64,000 nt of DNA. Origin: Nemophila menziesii (lineage: Eukaryota; Streptophyta; Magnoliopsida; Boraginales; Hydrophyllaceae). This document shows positions 33,731 through 46,895 of this stretch, piece after piece. Where the stretch lies: positions 16,801,001 to 16,865,000 of the forward strand of contig JARWIR010000018.1 of the NCBI GenBank assembly GCA_029959085.1. The letters are read 5' to 3'. The notes below the pieces were generated by a model. The model did not search any database. It worked only from the letters and a program-made list of their open reading frames with translations, and was not told the DNA's origin. A program made the translations under genes and the position numbers. Within the stretch, counting starts at the first letter, position 1. Each line of letters begins with the position of its first letter.

Positions 33731-34253
33731 GTTCTTCCAAAACCTAGATGCAAAAGTATATTTCTAGAAGAGGCGGTCAATGTCTTCACATTTAATGTTG
33801 CATAAATCACATGCTCGGAATATCTGATACTCCATGAGATAAATTTTTTATCTTGTGGGAATCTTATTCAAACAACTATTTATTTATTAATTTTTCTACT
33901 TCATTCTAAATTAAAAGATATCATTAAGTACACTAACATCCCAAAACTAGAAAGAGTTTTGGTTAATTCATTCAATAGTTTCTTTCGAAAATCTAACACA
34001 TATTAGCGTAACTTAGACATTCATAAATCTGTTTTAATTTTAAATTTATTTTCATCTCCCGATTTCAAATTAATGAAAACATTATATATATATATATATA
34101 TATATATAAATTTATATCATATATAACTTTCCTTAATCAGTCTCAAAGTCGGCAACTGATGCTACCAATTATGATCGTGCTCATTAATTATTACAGTGTG
34201 AATTTTACTAAATTTCTATAATTTTAATCATTACAGTGTTATATATATATATA
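33731..34253. other. Continuation of copy 2 upstream flank and AT microsatellites
   Basis: 33731-33880 matches 10510-10640 and 56890-57480. (TA)n runs at about 34083-34110 and 34240-34253. No gene. Confidence 0.55.
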
Positions 34254-35834
34254 CTAGAAATGCCCCGTACCTGAAGGTTCTTGGGCTAAAATAAATTCAA
34301 AAAATTATAATAGATTGTCTAAAACTCAGAATTGAATTATATATAAAAGGAGTGCAAATCATTCTATGACTTGTAAAAATTAGCTTAAAAATGATAATAT
34401 ATATACTCACCATCTTATATATGTTTTTATGCATTCCTCTCATAACTCTACAAACATAAGATGAGTATTGATTCAGTACTTCGCTATATTATATAATTTA
34501 TATATTTCATATATGTATTCCAGATTTGCGCAATATTATACGTGTGTTTTATATAAGACTTTGAAATACTATCATTTTTTAAGTTCATTCTAAAGAAGGC
34601 CTCGTACCTGGCGGTACTTTGATAAAAATTAATTTAAAAAATTATAATTGATAGTGCAAAAATTCATAATTTAGTTTATATTAATACTTGAATAAAAATC
34701 ATATATAATAACGTGTTTCCCATAAATATGATCAAGGAGTCTTTTTAGAGAAACTATTTTTCGTGTTTATTGTTGTATGATGTAGTTGATTATAGGAAAA
34801 ATTGTAGTAACTAAAATAATTGAGTTAAATCTGATATTGGATCATAAGTAAACCATTTAAAACTAAACTTTTCTAGTAACTATGTTTTATAACCATAAAA
34901 TTAAAACTTAGGGGAGTTGCAATAGAAATCATCTCATCTGCAAATTAATAAAACGGGTAAAGGTATTACTATGACGTCTCGGACCCTTAAAGGACATAAT
35001 GGTATGGAGGTAGGGGTGGAAATCGGATCCGAAATCTTCGATTTTTGGTTTTTCTAATCCGAAAATTTCAATTTCAGATAACACGTTTAATCTTCCGAAA
35101 TTCCGATTTTTACGAAATTTTTTAGTCAGAATTGGAACTACATATTAATATTTTAAAATTCTTTGTTTTCCGATCCGATTTTACATTCCAAATATTAAAT
35201 AAATTATAAAGTTAAGATAAAAAAAGTATACAAACGAAAACATTTTTATTTTAGAAAAAAACAATACAACATGATAAAACTTCAAACCTATCTCTTCACA
35301 CTCGCATCGGAACAAAAAAGAAAAGAAATCTCTTCACACTCACCTTCCCACCATTATCCACCCTCATTATCCCGGCTTGACGAAGAACCCAAATGAAGGT
35401 AAAAAATTAAAAATACACACATATTTTTTTTATTTGAGTATCGTAATTACATCCATGTTTTGTGTGTGCAAAAAGAGAAAATAAATGTGTGCATTGAAGA
35501 AATACCTTCAAATTTTGTTGGTTTTGGAGGAGGTTTCACTACTAACTTTTGCCCCGTGCTTAAAGGTACTTGTGCAAATTTTAATTTAAAAAATTATAAT
35601 TGATATTGCAAAATTCATAATTTAGTTTATATCAATGCTTAAATGAAAATTATATATAACAACGTGTTTCCTCACAAATATGATCAAATAGTCTTTTAAG
35701 AGAAGTTACTTCTCTTGTGTTTATAGTTGTATGGTGTTGTTGATTATAGGAAAAATATGTAGTAGTTAAAAGTAGTTGAGTAAACCCTGATATTGGATCA
35801 TAAGTAAATTTTACCATTTGAATTAACGAAGCTA
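34254..35834 (-). mobile_element. Helitron-like repeats, tandem, minus strand
   Basis: On the minus strand the left edge reads accttcaggt (a hairpin), then acggggcattt and ctag at 34254-34257 followed by T, a Helitron-type 3' terminus. Related hairpin-plus-ggggc ends recur at about 34596 and 35551. The sequence between 34590 and 35000 is repeated at 35560-35834 and, after LTR D, 37345-37500. No Rep/helicase coding. Confidence 0.5.
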
Positions 35835-37344
35835 GAATGTCTCCCTTTTTGTTCTAATTATATGCCCTTAGGAGACATCATTTTGGGTGATTATTTGACT
35901 AGTTTGATAGACTTTTAGTGTGAATTCGTTATATTTCAATTTCCCTCCTCGGATTTTAATATTTTTCATTTATTAAGCTTTTCACGTTAAATGGGTTGTT
36001 TTAGTGCAAAGTTTGTAGGTCCATGATACTAGCAAGGAGAGTAATCAAGAATTGAAGTCTTAGATCGTGTAAAGAATTCAAAAGCGAGAAGAAATATCCA
36101 GAAGAATTGATTTGGAAAGGTGAATTTAGCCTTGACTCGTGAAACAAGATTTTATTCCTTATTGAGTTACGAAGATTTATCAACTTGAATGGGTCAATTT
36201 GGAGTTGATTTGAGAAAGGTACAGCCGTTTTAGTGAAGACTGCACACCAGTTACGGATTTTAATTAGAAGATTGGACTTGGGCCATTTAATATTCCACTA
36301 ATTTGCTTAAGTCAAGCCCAAGTCCGAATTTAAGCTTATAAATATACCTTTTTACTTTTATTTTAAACACAATTCATTAGACAACTCAATTCACACAAGT
36401 CAGAACATAAGAGAGATAAGTTAGAAGCAAGAAGAGAGAAGAAACTAAAGCTGGAGAAGCAATTCTTCCATAAACAATCAATTCAACCCTTTAATTACGT
36501 TCCATCTTTTATTTCTACAATTGACAATGAGTTATTTTAATTTATTTAATTTAGTTTTTATTTCAATTATGAGTTATTCCCCTTTGTACTTGAGAATATA
36601 TATTGGGTTGAACCCAAACTAGATTAGTTTATGTTTGTCCGATTTGGGATTTAAGTATTTAAATTGGTTTTGCTATTTGTGTTGGATTTTATTTTATGCT
36701 TGAATTATTATCTTTAGAGTCATGAACTAAGGGTAATTTTTAGTATCTAGGCTATTCAATAAGTGGCGTATTGATCACCTTGACGGGGGGTTTAAATACA
36801 GAACTAGGTAATTCCCGTTGCTATTCGCCAATGACCTTGACATGCTTGACTAACCAATAGCTAATGGGGTAAGAACTTGAATCATATGAAAGTAGTTTTA
36901 ATCATCCTGACGGAATTTAGAATACCGTAGGAGAGCTCCTTAGTCCACCCTGACGGGGGTAAGGAGACTTTAGAATCCCGACTAGCACAAATATAGCAAT
37001 TCACCCCTTAAGCATTAATTTAGAAGGTTTGTGGTGAAACCCTAGCGTGACTCAAGTACTACTTCTTCCCTTGCGTCTAGCCTCTTTACTTGCATTATTT
37101 TCATTTCAGCTTAATTAAGTTAGCATTTAATTTACTTGCATCATAGTTTTAGAAAACCCAAACAAAAATTATATCATTTACTTTCTGTATTTGCAATTAA
37201 ATCACTATTTGATTTACATCTGAGTTGTACCTATTCCGTCCCTGCGAACGAATCCGATTTATCGGTTTATTACTCGAACAACAGTACACTTGCGGTTTGT
37301 GAGTCCTCAACTTTAGCATTTTATTTTATAACACACACCCACCA
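35835..37344 (+). mobile_element. Solo LTR D of the Ty3 family
   Basis: About 1510 bp. The left end is gaatgtctcc, where relatives have tgatgtctcc, and the right end is cccacca. The bases agcta at 35830-35834 and 37344-37348 flank it (with one A shared with the LTR end). TATA box tataaata at 36337; tgacggg motifs at 36780-36960. The parallel repeat at 34880-34895 reads through without it. Confidence 0.8.
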
Positions 37345-38065
37345 GCTAATAACTATGTTTTATAACTATAAAAATGAAATTTACTGGTAGTTGCAATAGG
37401 AATCATCAAATCTGCAAATTAAGTAAACGGGTAAAGGTTATCGTTATGGTGTCTCATACCCTTAAAGAACATGGTAGTATGGAGGAAGGGGTGAAAATCG
37501 AATCCAAAATTTTTGATTTTGCATGTAGGAAAATACTTCCATCCAATATTGGATGGTCCAATACCAATCGTATTATGACACATACCCCATGTATATGTCA
37601 TGCAAAAACTAATTATAGTAACTACCTAGTTAATCTAATGACATATTGGACCATCCAATATAGGATGGAAGTCTTACCAAAATGTTTAATGTTCCAAAAT
37701 TTCGATTTTTCAAAAATTTAGGATAAGATTTGGGACTACATATTAATTTTCCAAAATTTCCGGTTTTCCAATCCGATTCATTTCGATATTAAATAAATAT
37801 TAAGATAAAAAATAAAGTATACAAACAGCAACATTAAAAATATTCAAAACGAAAAAAGAAAAGAAAAAGTAAAAGTTGCGAAACTACGTAACATTTTATG
37901 TTCAAAAAGAAATAAAACAACGACAAATTATATAACTTCAAACCCATATCTTCACACTCGCATTGGAACAAAAAAAATCTCTTCACACTCATATTTCCAT
38001 CAAGCTGCTCTCGTGGACCATTCTCCATCATCATCAACCCGGCTTGGCGAAGAACCCAAATTAAA
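37345..38065. repeat. Second copy of the Helitron-like repeat, right part
   Basis: Aligns with 34888-35400, including the agaacccaaatt block near its right end, once LTR D and the small palindromic element are removed. Short frames here are not genes. Confidence 0.5.
37535..37672. mobile_element. 138-bp MITE with self-palindromic ends
   Basis: Ends acttccatccaatattggat and the inverse at 37650-37672. Each terminus is itself nearly a palindrome (ccatccaatattggatgg). The homologous stretch at 35045-35075 lacks it. Superfamily not assigned. Confidence 0.55.
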
Positions 38066-40584
38066 TTTAAGGGTGATTAAGAAACAACTCTAGTCACGAA
38101 GACTCAGAGAAATGAGAATCAATATAATTTCATTAATATATTGATTTAATTTAGTTGAGTTGTAGGTATTATGAGCATGTTTTTGTAAATTTTCTATTAA
38201 TTTAAGATCAAAGTCAATGGATAGAAACAATTTGAACAGAGAAAAAGGTAGCCAAAGTTGTTTTTGTTTAGATGGTTTTAAATAAGGAAATTAAAGTTGC
38301 ATTTATTAATCTGAGGTTAAATTCAATGGATAGAAACATTTTGAACATTGGAGAAGGTAGTCAAAGGTAGTGTTAAAAAAGGTAAATGATTGATTATGCA
38401 CAAAGTTAAATATGGAGTTCTTTTTTAAGCCATATAATATATTTATATATAATCTAACTACTATAAGTAAAAGGTCAATAAAGTTCTTACTTTATGTATT
38501 TTTTCTCTTCATGACTTAATAGAGTTGTCACTTCAACCGTATCACACATCACCAAATGTCAGTTGTGTTGCTAACTTTCTCCCTCCATTCTCTATAATCA
38601 TTCTATTCGTTCGCTATCCTTTCTCACCTCAACCGTATCAAGTATCAGAAAATTTGAATTATTTCATCTGGAGAAATATTTTCGCTAAAAACAAGAAGGT
38701 GAAGCAGAACATTTGTGAATTTAAATTGTTGTAATGAGAAATTTATACAAGAAAAAGGTTATAATGCTTATTTGTGATTATTTTAATGTCTTATATGTAA
38801 AATAAATCTAATTCTTGCAAGTTTAGATATATGTTCTTCACAAACATGCATTACCATTTCCTAATTTACAAAAACATTTAATGATAAATGCTTATTAAGT
38901 AGTGGGTATGTGAGAAATAAATTCTAATAACTAATAAGAAGGGTATATATCTTGTGGGTATGTGTATGAATATCTAGCTCACAAGTGGGTATGCTTATAT
39001 AATGTGGTGGGTGTGTACCTAATTGTCTGTACAAGTGAAAATGTACCCACTGGCATGTGGTAGTGTATTTAGATAAGTGGTATAATTAGGGTTATTTGTA
39101 TAGGAAGATTGTATTGTATTTTATGGAGGTTGGGTATTTGTGATTTGGTGGGTATGTAACCCAAGTATATAGAAGAGGGTTTGTTTATGTTGCGAAATTC
39201 AATAGTCATTTCTTTACTTGATGTTCTTACTCGCATTTAAAAAACCAATGAACTGCTGGAGTAGCATAAATGGTGCATTAATTTTATCGTATAAGTCCCT
39301 CGAATGGAATTGAATAATCATTATAGTGGGTATACACCCACCTATTGAATAATTTTTTTGTATTTTAAACAATATAAGGACCTATAGTACAGTTATAAAA
39401 TATGAACCTATAATATTGTTGACATATTAATTCTATTCTAGATTTTTTAATGTGACATCCTTAGATCTTAGTTGTTAATTAAGTGATTACTTGTGTCTAT
39501 ATTTTACATCATATCTTGTATCACTTTAGCAGCCATTATAAAGTTTTCAACACACTACTTAAATAAATTTCATGCTTATCCTAATAAGCACTTGTTTGAG
39601 TTTTACTTCTCTAAATTATAAACTTGCGTTGTGTAGATATTTGACAAGAGTCGAAATATGTACTTTCTCATAAACACTTTTAGAATAGTTTTTATGCTAA
39701 GAGTAGGTTCATGTAGGCACTACTTCTTCTTCTTATTTGTACATTTTAAACATGATAAAACTTACACACTATCCTTGTCATATCTTTGTGTGTGATTGGA
39801 ATTGGATATTTAGTTGAACTAACAAAAGTCTTATATTTTTATTATGAAAAACTTTTTTGAATAAATTTTTCCATTGGAACAAGGCATAAAAAGAAGAAAC
39901 CAAGTATAGAATTTTTGGGATGCCATTTTGGTTAAAAAAACGTGATCCCACATTAAACTGGAATCATAGAAAAATAACTAGAATCTCATTTTTAATTTAT
40001 AGGACACCGTTTGAATGCTAGTTCAGATTACATCTGTTGATCAACTTAAGTCACGTGGATATGAGCCGTTTGGGAGCAAACTGGGAACCCGTTTTCATAC
40101 AAACTAGGGTCCCAATTTTAATTAATATGTGTACAAATAAATATGATCTTTTGAAACTCATCGTATATATATAGAGGACTCTTGTAAATCATACAACTCA
40201 TCTCTTGAATCTACGATTCAACACCATATCGTCATCATACACTTTTAGAAAGAATTCCTAAGCCGTATTATTTTATTTTTGTATCATTATCAAGGCTTGT
40301 TATATTGATTGAATTATCTACTCATTAGAAGTCATATACTATGCGTGCAATTAAACACTTATAATAAACAAGGTAGTAGCTCTTTCTCTAGAATATGATT
40401 GAAAATATAAGTCAAGAGAAGAGTGTTTTGTCATCAAAGACAAGTTCTTGGAGAAAGCTTTGTGCGTCAAGGTTAAAGGTTTTGACTAACCCTTAATAAT
40501 CACACTAATATATTTCAATGGAGACCGTAAATTATTACGCCAAGGTTTGATGATTGAGGTGGTCAAAAATCACAATGAGGTTAT
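38066..40584. repeat. Duplicated block Y, copy 1, left part
   Basis: Aligns almost end to end with 59561-62058. It holds 80-bp repeat units like those in pectate lyase upstream flanks (38190-38370), a run of gtgggtatgt motifs (38905-39170), and a TATA-like tatatatagagg at about 40167 followed by a leader-like stretch. The 3' part (40440-40584 and on to 49200) reads like the end of a SIRE-type copia LTR (tgaggtggtcaaaaatcaca, later gtgaaccagtataaac), so part of the block may be an old LTR. No ORF. Confidence 0.55.
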
Positions 40585-40865
40585 TGTTAGAGATATGACC
40601 CAAATTCTTCTTTAAATGTCTGGCCCATTTAGTTAGAAACCCTAGTATCTCTATTTACCTATAAATACATTGTATTGTATATGTTATTAGTTAACCCGTT
40701 CAATTGGAAGCAGCCATTACACTCTCCTTTGTAATCAATCCTCTATAATATAATCTTCTCCTCTTCCCATGGTTTTTCCTGATTTGGGATTTCCACGTAT
40801 ATCGGTGTTCCTTTCGTTTCTTGTTTATTATTATAATTATTATTCCGCGATCCTCATTTATAACA
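40585..40865 (+). repeat. Element G 5' LTR
   Basis: 281 bp, tgttagagatatgaccc to tttataaca. Compared with the 3' LTR I count a little over 20 differences by eye, so G is older than F. Confidence 0.85.
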
Positions 40866-40868
40866 AAG

Positions 40869-40880
40869 TGGCATCAGAGC
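40869..40880 (+). promoter_or_regulatory. Element G primer-binding site
   Basis: Tggcatcagagc, one base off the common tggtatcagagc site for initiator-Met tRNA, three bases after the LTR. Confidence 0.8.
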
Positions 40881-41924
40881 TAAGGATTTTAAAAACGCGC
40901 TACTTCCAATAACTAAGCATAGTAGCCTCCACGTGCTTGGTCAGCATAAAAAAATTTGAGAAGAGGAAGAAAGGTTTAACTGCAGCATCTTTTATATATT
41001 ATATTTATATTTATATATTGATTAATATATATATATATTTATATGTTTTGAATTAATTTAAATGTTGTTGTCTGTTGACCAAGACCTTTTAACGAGCTTA
41101 CTTTGACCGACCGTTGACTTATATGTTGACTTTTTACCTGACTAATTCAGAGATTTTCTACGTCCTGGATCCATTTTTAGCGCTGTTTTTGAGACCGCGA
41201 TACAAGATATTTATTGTGGCATGTGACGATATTTCAACCTATTTGGAGTTATTTATTAAGGCTATTTTGACGATTGACTACATTGATTAAAGTGTTTGTT
41301 AAGATTTTTTTGACATTCTTAGTCCTTATTGAGGTTAGTTTCTCCAGATTTTCGTGTAACTTGTTATTCTTGTTATTGTGTTGATATGTTGCTTTTACTC
41401 ATTGCAACTTTTGGATAATTGCAATACAAGACTTTTGTTTTCGCAAGTTAAGTAGTGAGATTAAACTCGTGCATACAAATTTGGAAGAAAAATTATATTT
41501 GGGGTTTTTTTGATATCATATCCCCAAATTTTGGACGGAATGCAAAACTTAATATGTTGAGCACTTGTCACTTTTTGGAAAGCCTTTTTTAATATCCCAA
41601 ATCATATTGATTTAAAATATCTTTTTGAGAGAGTTTGTTTTTTAAGGTGGAAATAATAGTGTTAATACTCATGGTTATTTTGCAGATTTATTGATCGTTG
41701 AGTTTATTATCTAGTTCAAGTGTTGCTTAGACTTTATTGGAGTTCGCCGTTTTAAATTAAGCCCTACATGCATTTTTATTTATGATATTTAGGTCAAGTG
41801 TTCCTTGGACCTAGTTGGCATGCCATTTCTATTAAGTCCTTCGAGACTTATTCAGCCTTTCGAGGCTTTTTTGGAAGAGGAGGAGAGATATTTGAAGACT
41901 GGCAATTTATTACTTGACTCTTTC
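40881..41924 (+). other. Element G internal region, left of F
   Basis: No coding frame of note. It ends in ccttcgagacttattcag-type units (41836-41880) and a gaggagagatatttgaagactgg block that recur at 48140-48350, proving both sides belong to one element split by F. Confidence 0.65.
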
Positions 41925-42824
41925 TGTTGGAATTATTTAATAAAAGACAATTTATTTTATTATTCTTTCATGCTCTTGGGAGAAGTGGAAAAGACTATTC
42001 GTGTACTAATAGTCCCACATAAAAATTTGAGAAAGAAATTGTTGGAAATAGTAAAATTAAAGAGTTTTATTTTATTAATTCTTTCTTTCTCTTAAGAAAA
42101 GTGGGTAAACTTTATATGTGTTAAAAAATCCCACCTTGAAAATGAAAAAGAAAAACCATTGGAATTATTGAATTTCAAATAATTCCTTATTCTTGATGGA
42201 GGATTAATAGTTTTCTTTTATATATTTGTGGTTATGGGAGTTACAAAATCTGATAAAGAAAAAAACGGCTAGCATTAAAGAGCATTGAAGAGGCATTTAT
42301 GTGACGGTTTTTTTTCCTTTGTCTCATCATTTTCTCTATAAATAGTGACTTTGTCACTTGCTTTTCAAGAAAAGAGAAAAAATGTAATTCTAGAGAGAAT
42401 GAAAAAATTATTATAGAGAGAATAGGAAAATACTTTTAGTGAGAAAGAATATTATTCTAAAGAGAATGATATATTATTCTAGAAATTCAGAAAATGGAAC
42501 ACTCAATTCTCAATGATTAGTCAAATTATTTTGACATAGAGATAAGAGTAGAAGAGGGATACGATTGTTGGAGATACCGGTACTCCCGGAATATCTTTTT
42601 CAACGATGCACGTTTTGTGTAATCGTATCTAGTAATTTTTTTTTGATATTTCCATGTAAGTTCTTTTCCCATTTCTTGTAATAGTTGTTGTATTACGGTT
42701 TTTGGGATACCTTTATATTCCATTTTTCCATTGTATTGTAATAGTTGTAGTATTACATTTTTTCTAAATATTTTTATATGAAAACAATTTTTACTGTATC
42801 GGTGATTGTTAGTTTTTACCAACA
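41925..42824 (+). repeat. Element F 5' LTR
   Basis: Begins tgttggaattatttaataaa and ends ttaccaaca. Promoter-like ctataaatag at about 42338. No clear primer-binding site follows. Confidence 0.85.
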
Positions 42825-42892
42825 ATTTGAAAAAGATATTTTCATATCACCGATTGTAAAATAGTTTTCCTATTTCGGAGGCTGCTTCATCC

Positions 42893-43290
42893 TTGAATGT
42901 AAAAGCCATTCCCAACGTGATTATGTTGGATCCTTTCAATGGTTCCAACTTCAAACGTTGGGCACAAAAGCCACTGATATTCCTTGAACCATATGAACTA
43001 GATCTTGTTGTTCTCGAGGTACTCCCCGCCATTGAAGGCAATGTGGAAATTACCAAAGAACACTATGATAGGATCCTAGATCTTGAAGTTGGGTTCAAGA
43101 AAGATAATTCAGTGGTTAGTGGATTGATCTTGGATAATGTGACAAACCCCGCCTTTATCTGTGTGCCGTTGAGAAGTCAATAAAGACTATCTGTGAAACG
43201 GTTTAGAAAAGGTACAAGGGCGATGAGTCTGATGAGAAGAAATACATCACTTGGGAATGACCCAAAAAGATCCAATCGGTCCCATACGAG
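42893..43290 (+). pseudogene. Copia-type gag remnant in element F
   Basis: A 96-codon frame reading MLDPFNGSNFKRWAQKPLIF, ITKEHYDRILDLEVGFKKD and SGLILDNV, which corresponds to the N-terminal copia gag (UBN2-like) region. It shifts frame near 43150 and degenerates by 43290. No zinc knuckle, protease or polymerase follows before the minisatellite, so element F depended on others to move. Confidence 0.65.
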
Positions 43291-44253
43291 TCAGAAAAGT
43301 GAATCGGCTCAAAGATAAGTCCTTTTTCCATGTTTATATAAGTTTAAGGAATACTTTTCCCCTTTCTATTACAACTATTTAACTCTTGATGCATTAAATA
43401 TCATTCATAGATTATATATCAATTGGATATTAAATCTTATGTGTGAATGAAGATCTATATGAAGAGATCTATATGTTGCAACATGAAGGGTTGGTGGTTT
43501 TGGATTAAAGGGATAAAGTATGAAAACTTAAAACATTGTTTTGTGTTGTTAAACATGCACCTTGCTAATAGTACCTTAATACAAGATAGATCAGGTTGTG
43601 TTACACTTTTTTCAATAGGTGTATGACATGATTGTCTTTTGGAACTCCATTTCATGGGGCTTACTGCTTCCAATCTTCTTTTTATATATAAAAGATGTGG
43701 GGGAAGTTGATCATAAGGATGAAATTCATTAGTCAATAATGGAATTTACCTTAGTTAGTCTCATTTTTGGTGGAAATGTTTGACTCTCTTGATATAATGT
43801 ATGGTAAAACTCCTTATAATACAAATATTCATGAATCAGAGAATTGTGGGGGTGTGCACCCCTTGATGAATATGAAATAATTATAAAGACTATGATGTTA
43901 TAAATGAACTATACTCAACTTGGTATTTTCCATATTGTAAAGAGACTCAAGTGTTGAACATTGGATTATTTTTTGTCATTTAATAAAGTACGAGAGAGTA
44001 CTAATGATCTAATCTGCGTTTTAAAATAATTCATGTAGTTCTTGAAAGATTTTTTGTTACGCAAACTTGGTCTCATATAAATGATGAAATAAATGGTTGA
44101 TTCTTTTACTAATAGACTTAATTGGGAGAATAATCCTAGAAATGTTGAGTGATAGGTTTAGAACCCATTAATGGGGAGCCTATTACTAATGATTATATAT
44201 GATGCACTAACTTCCTATCTATATAGTGTAAATTGTGCATACATGAGAAAATT
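43291..44253 (+). other. Element F internal, non-coding
   Basis: No convincing coding sequence. Short minus-strand frames lack motifs. Confidence 0.4.
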
Positions 44254-44960
44254 CAAACTTAATGAATTCATAGCCATGCGTGGTGGTCCTATTGAGACGG
44301 ACTTGATGAATTCACCGTTGAGGTTGTTGTATATTTCTCAAACTTAATGAATTCATAGCCATGCGTGGTGGTCCTATTGAGTTGGACTTGATGATTTCAC
44401 CGTTGAGGTTGTTGTATATTTCTCAAACTTAAAGAATTCATAGCCATGCGTGGTGGTCCTATTGAGTTGGACTTGATGATTTCACCGTTGAGGTTGTTGT
44501 ATATTTCTCAAACTTAATGAATTCATAGCCATGCGTGGTGGTCCTATTGAGATGGACTTGATGAATTCACCGTTGAGGTTGTTGTATATTTCTCAAACTT
44601 AATGAATTCATAGCCATGCGTGGTGGTCCTATTGAGATGGACTTGATGAATTCACCATTGAGGTTGTTGTACATCTATCAAACTTAATGAATTCATAGCC
44701 ATGTGTAGTAGTCCTATCAAGACGGATTTGATGAATTCACCGTTGAAGGTGTTTGTATATTGCTTAAACTCAATGAATTCATAGCCATGTGTGGCGGTCC
44801 TATTGAGATTATATTGATGAATTCACCGTTGGTTGTATATTGATCATAATATGACTTTAAGGAGACGTCCTTGATGTTCCCAAGGGACGAGTTTTTAAAC
44901 TCACCACAAATTCATAGCCCATAAGGGTGGTCCTAAAGAGAAAGGACTTGATGAATTCTC
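44254..44960 (+). repeat. 85-bp minisatellite in element F
   Basis: Units begin caaacttaatgaattcatag at 44254, 44339, 44424, 44509, 44594, 44679 and about 44764, spacing 85 bp throughout, with a diverged eighth unit near 44895. Each contains gccatgcgtggtggtccta and ttgatgaattcaccgttgag. Confidence 0.85.
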
Positions 44961-45269
44961 GAGACACATAATGAGGTTGGGCTTTATTGCTCTTAATGAT
45001 CTTGAAATCCGAGAGGGTTCGGCTAATGAGGCTAGACGCTCTTGGAGATCACCTATGTGTAAGAAAAAGGTGATGTTTGAGGAATTTGTAACTATCAGCC
45101 GGGTAGAGTATGTGCTGTGAGGGTCTCGATCGAAAACCGTCAAGTTCAAGAGTACGTTCACTTGACAGGAATTTGGTGGTTGCCTCACTTCACTACGTGT
45201 CAATTCAAATCGAAAGATATTGCCACTTAAGTACAATTCACCCATATGCTGATATTTATAAAAACCTGT

Positions 45270-46856
45270 TGATGTCTCCTTAATTGTTCGTATTTTCGAC
45301 CCTTAGGAGACATCATTTTTGGTGTTTATTTGACTATTTAGATAGACTTTTGGACTAAATATGCAATAATATGATTTTCCTCTTTTATTTCTGGCATTTT
45401 TGATTTATTAAGCTTTTGCGCGTAATATTGGTATTTTTAGTGAAGATTTTACAGGTTTTAGATGTTAGCTAGAAGAGGAATCCGAGGAGAAAGTCAAAGA
45501 TCGCGATATAGAGTCAAGACTTGAAGATAAATCCCGAAGATATTATTTTTAGAGCTGAAAATCCATTTTCCAGGCTATAGATTGCTGATTTCGAGGTGCT
45601 TAAGAGATGATTTAGCCGCTGACCTTTGAAGAGAAAACATTCCTTATCGAGTTACGGAACTTTAGCAACTGGAATGAGGTCAATCGGAGTTGTAACGCAT
45701 CGGGAAAAGCCGTTTTAGTGAAGGTGTATCAGCAGTTACGGGATTTTGGGCTTAGAATTTGGGCTTGGACATTTAATTATTGATTTATTCCTAAGTCCAA
45801 GCCCTAATCCGTTTTTAACATTATAAAAGGGCTTTAGACCTCTATTTTCACACACTCTTCATATCTTTTTCATAATACAACATACGCTTAAGAGTCAGAC
45901 ACCAGAGAAGAAGCTAGAGGCAGGAAGAGAAGAAGCAAGAGCTGGAGACGGTCTATATCTCCACTTCTCAGCCAATTCAATTCCGTAATTAGGTTCTTCT
46001 ATTTTATTCTGTAAAACATGTTGAACCTATTTATTTCTTTAGTTTTTATCTTTTCAATTATTATGAGCTAAACTAATTTAGTGCTTGAGAACGCATAATG
46101 GGTTAATCCCAATTTTGATTTCGTTTTATACATTTGGATTTGGGATTATTATTATTTAAATCAAATTGGGTGAATTGTATTTTTCTTTAATTTGCGCTTT
46201 ATCTACTATAATTGACGTAATTAACCAATCATAGGTCTTAGTATCTAGGCTATTCCAATTAGTGGCGATTGGATCACCTTGACGGGGGGTTTAGGTACCG
46301 AACTAGTTAATGAATGTAGGTTAGAAATTATTGACTCTGACGAGCTTAATTAAACCTATGGCCTATTGGGTAATTTGAACTTAAACACTTGAGAGTGGAC
46401 TATAATCACCCTGACGGGGTTTGTAGCATTTGAGAGTTGCTCCTTAGTCCACCCTGACGGGGGTAAGGAGATTTTAGAATCCCGACCAATTCAAATTTAC
46501 CAATTTGTCCCTTAAACAATGTATGAAATGAATGATAGTTAGGTAAACCCTTGCGCCTCTCAAGTACTACCTGCTCTTACTTGCGTATCACTTTAATTTA
46601 CTTGCGTCTTAGTTATTTATTTACATTTTCGCATTAGTCTTTCATTCCTTAGAATTAATACAAAAACCAAACAAATATATTATTGTCTTTTATTTTCATA
46701 AGTGCATCAATCACTACTTGCTAAACATTGTGATCAACCATTCCGTCCTTGGAACGAATCTGTTTTATCAACTATATTACTTGGGACAACCGTACACTTG
46801 CGGTTGTGGTTCGATTATCTTTTGCATTTATTTTTAGAACACACAAAGGACCACCA
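45270..46856 (+). mobile_element. Solo LTR E of the Ty3 family, nested in element F
   Basis: 1587 bp from tgatgtctcc to gaccacca with a perfect cctgt duplication at 45265-45269 and 46857-46861. TATA-like tataaaag at 45822; tgacgggg motifs at 46275-46465. It lies between the minisatellite and the polypurine tract of F. Confidence 0.88.
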
Positions 46857-46884
46857 CCTGTTCACTTTCTCTCCCAAAGACCCT

Positions 46885-46895
46885 GAGTGGGGGAT
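46885..46895 (+). promoter_or_regulatory. Element F polypurine tract
   Basis: Gagtgggggat immediately precedes the TG of the 3' LTR. Confidence 0.75.

Noticed and set aside
40160..40300. Possible pararetrovirus promoter and leader
   Set aside because: Only a TATA box and AT-rich leader are seen; no viral coding motifs or short-ORF leader follow.
44254..44960. CRISPR-like appearance of the 85-bp repeat array
   Set aside because: Repeats abut with no unique spacers, and the context is a plant retrotransposon.
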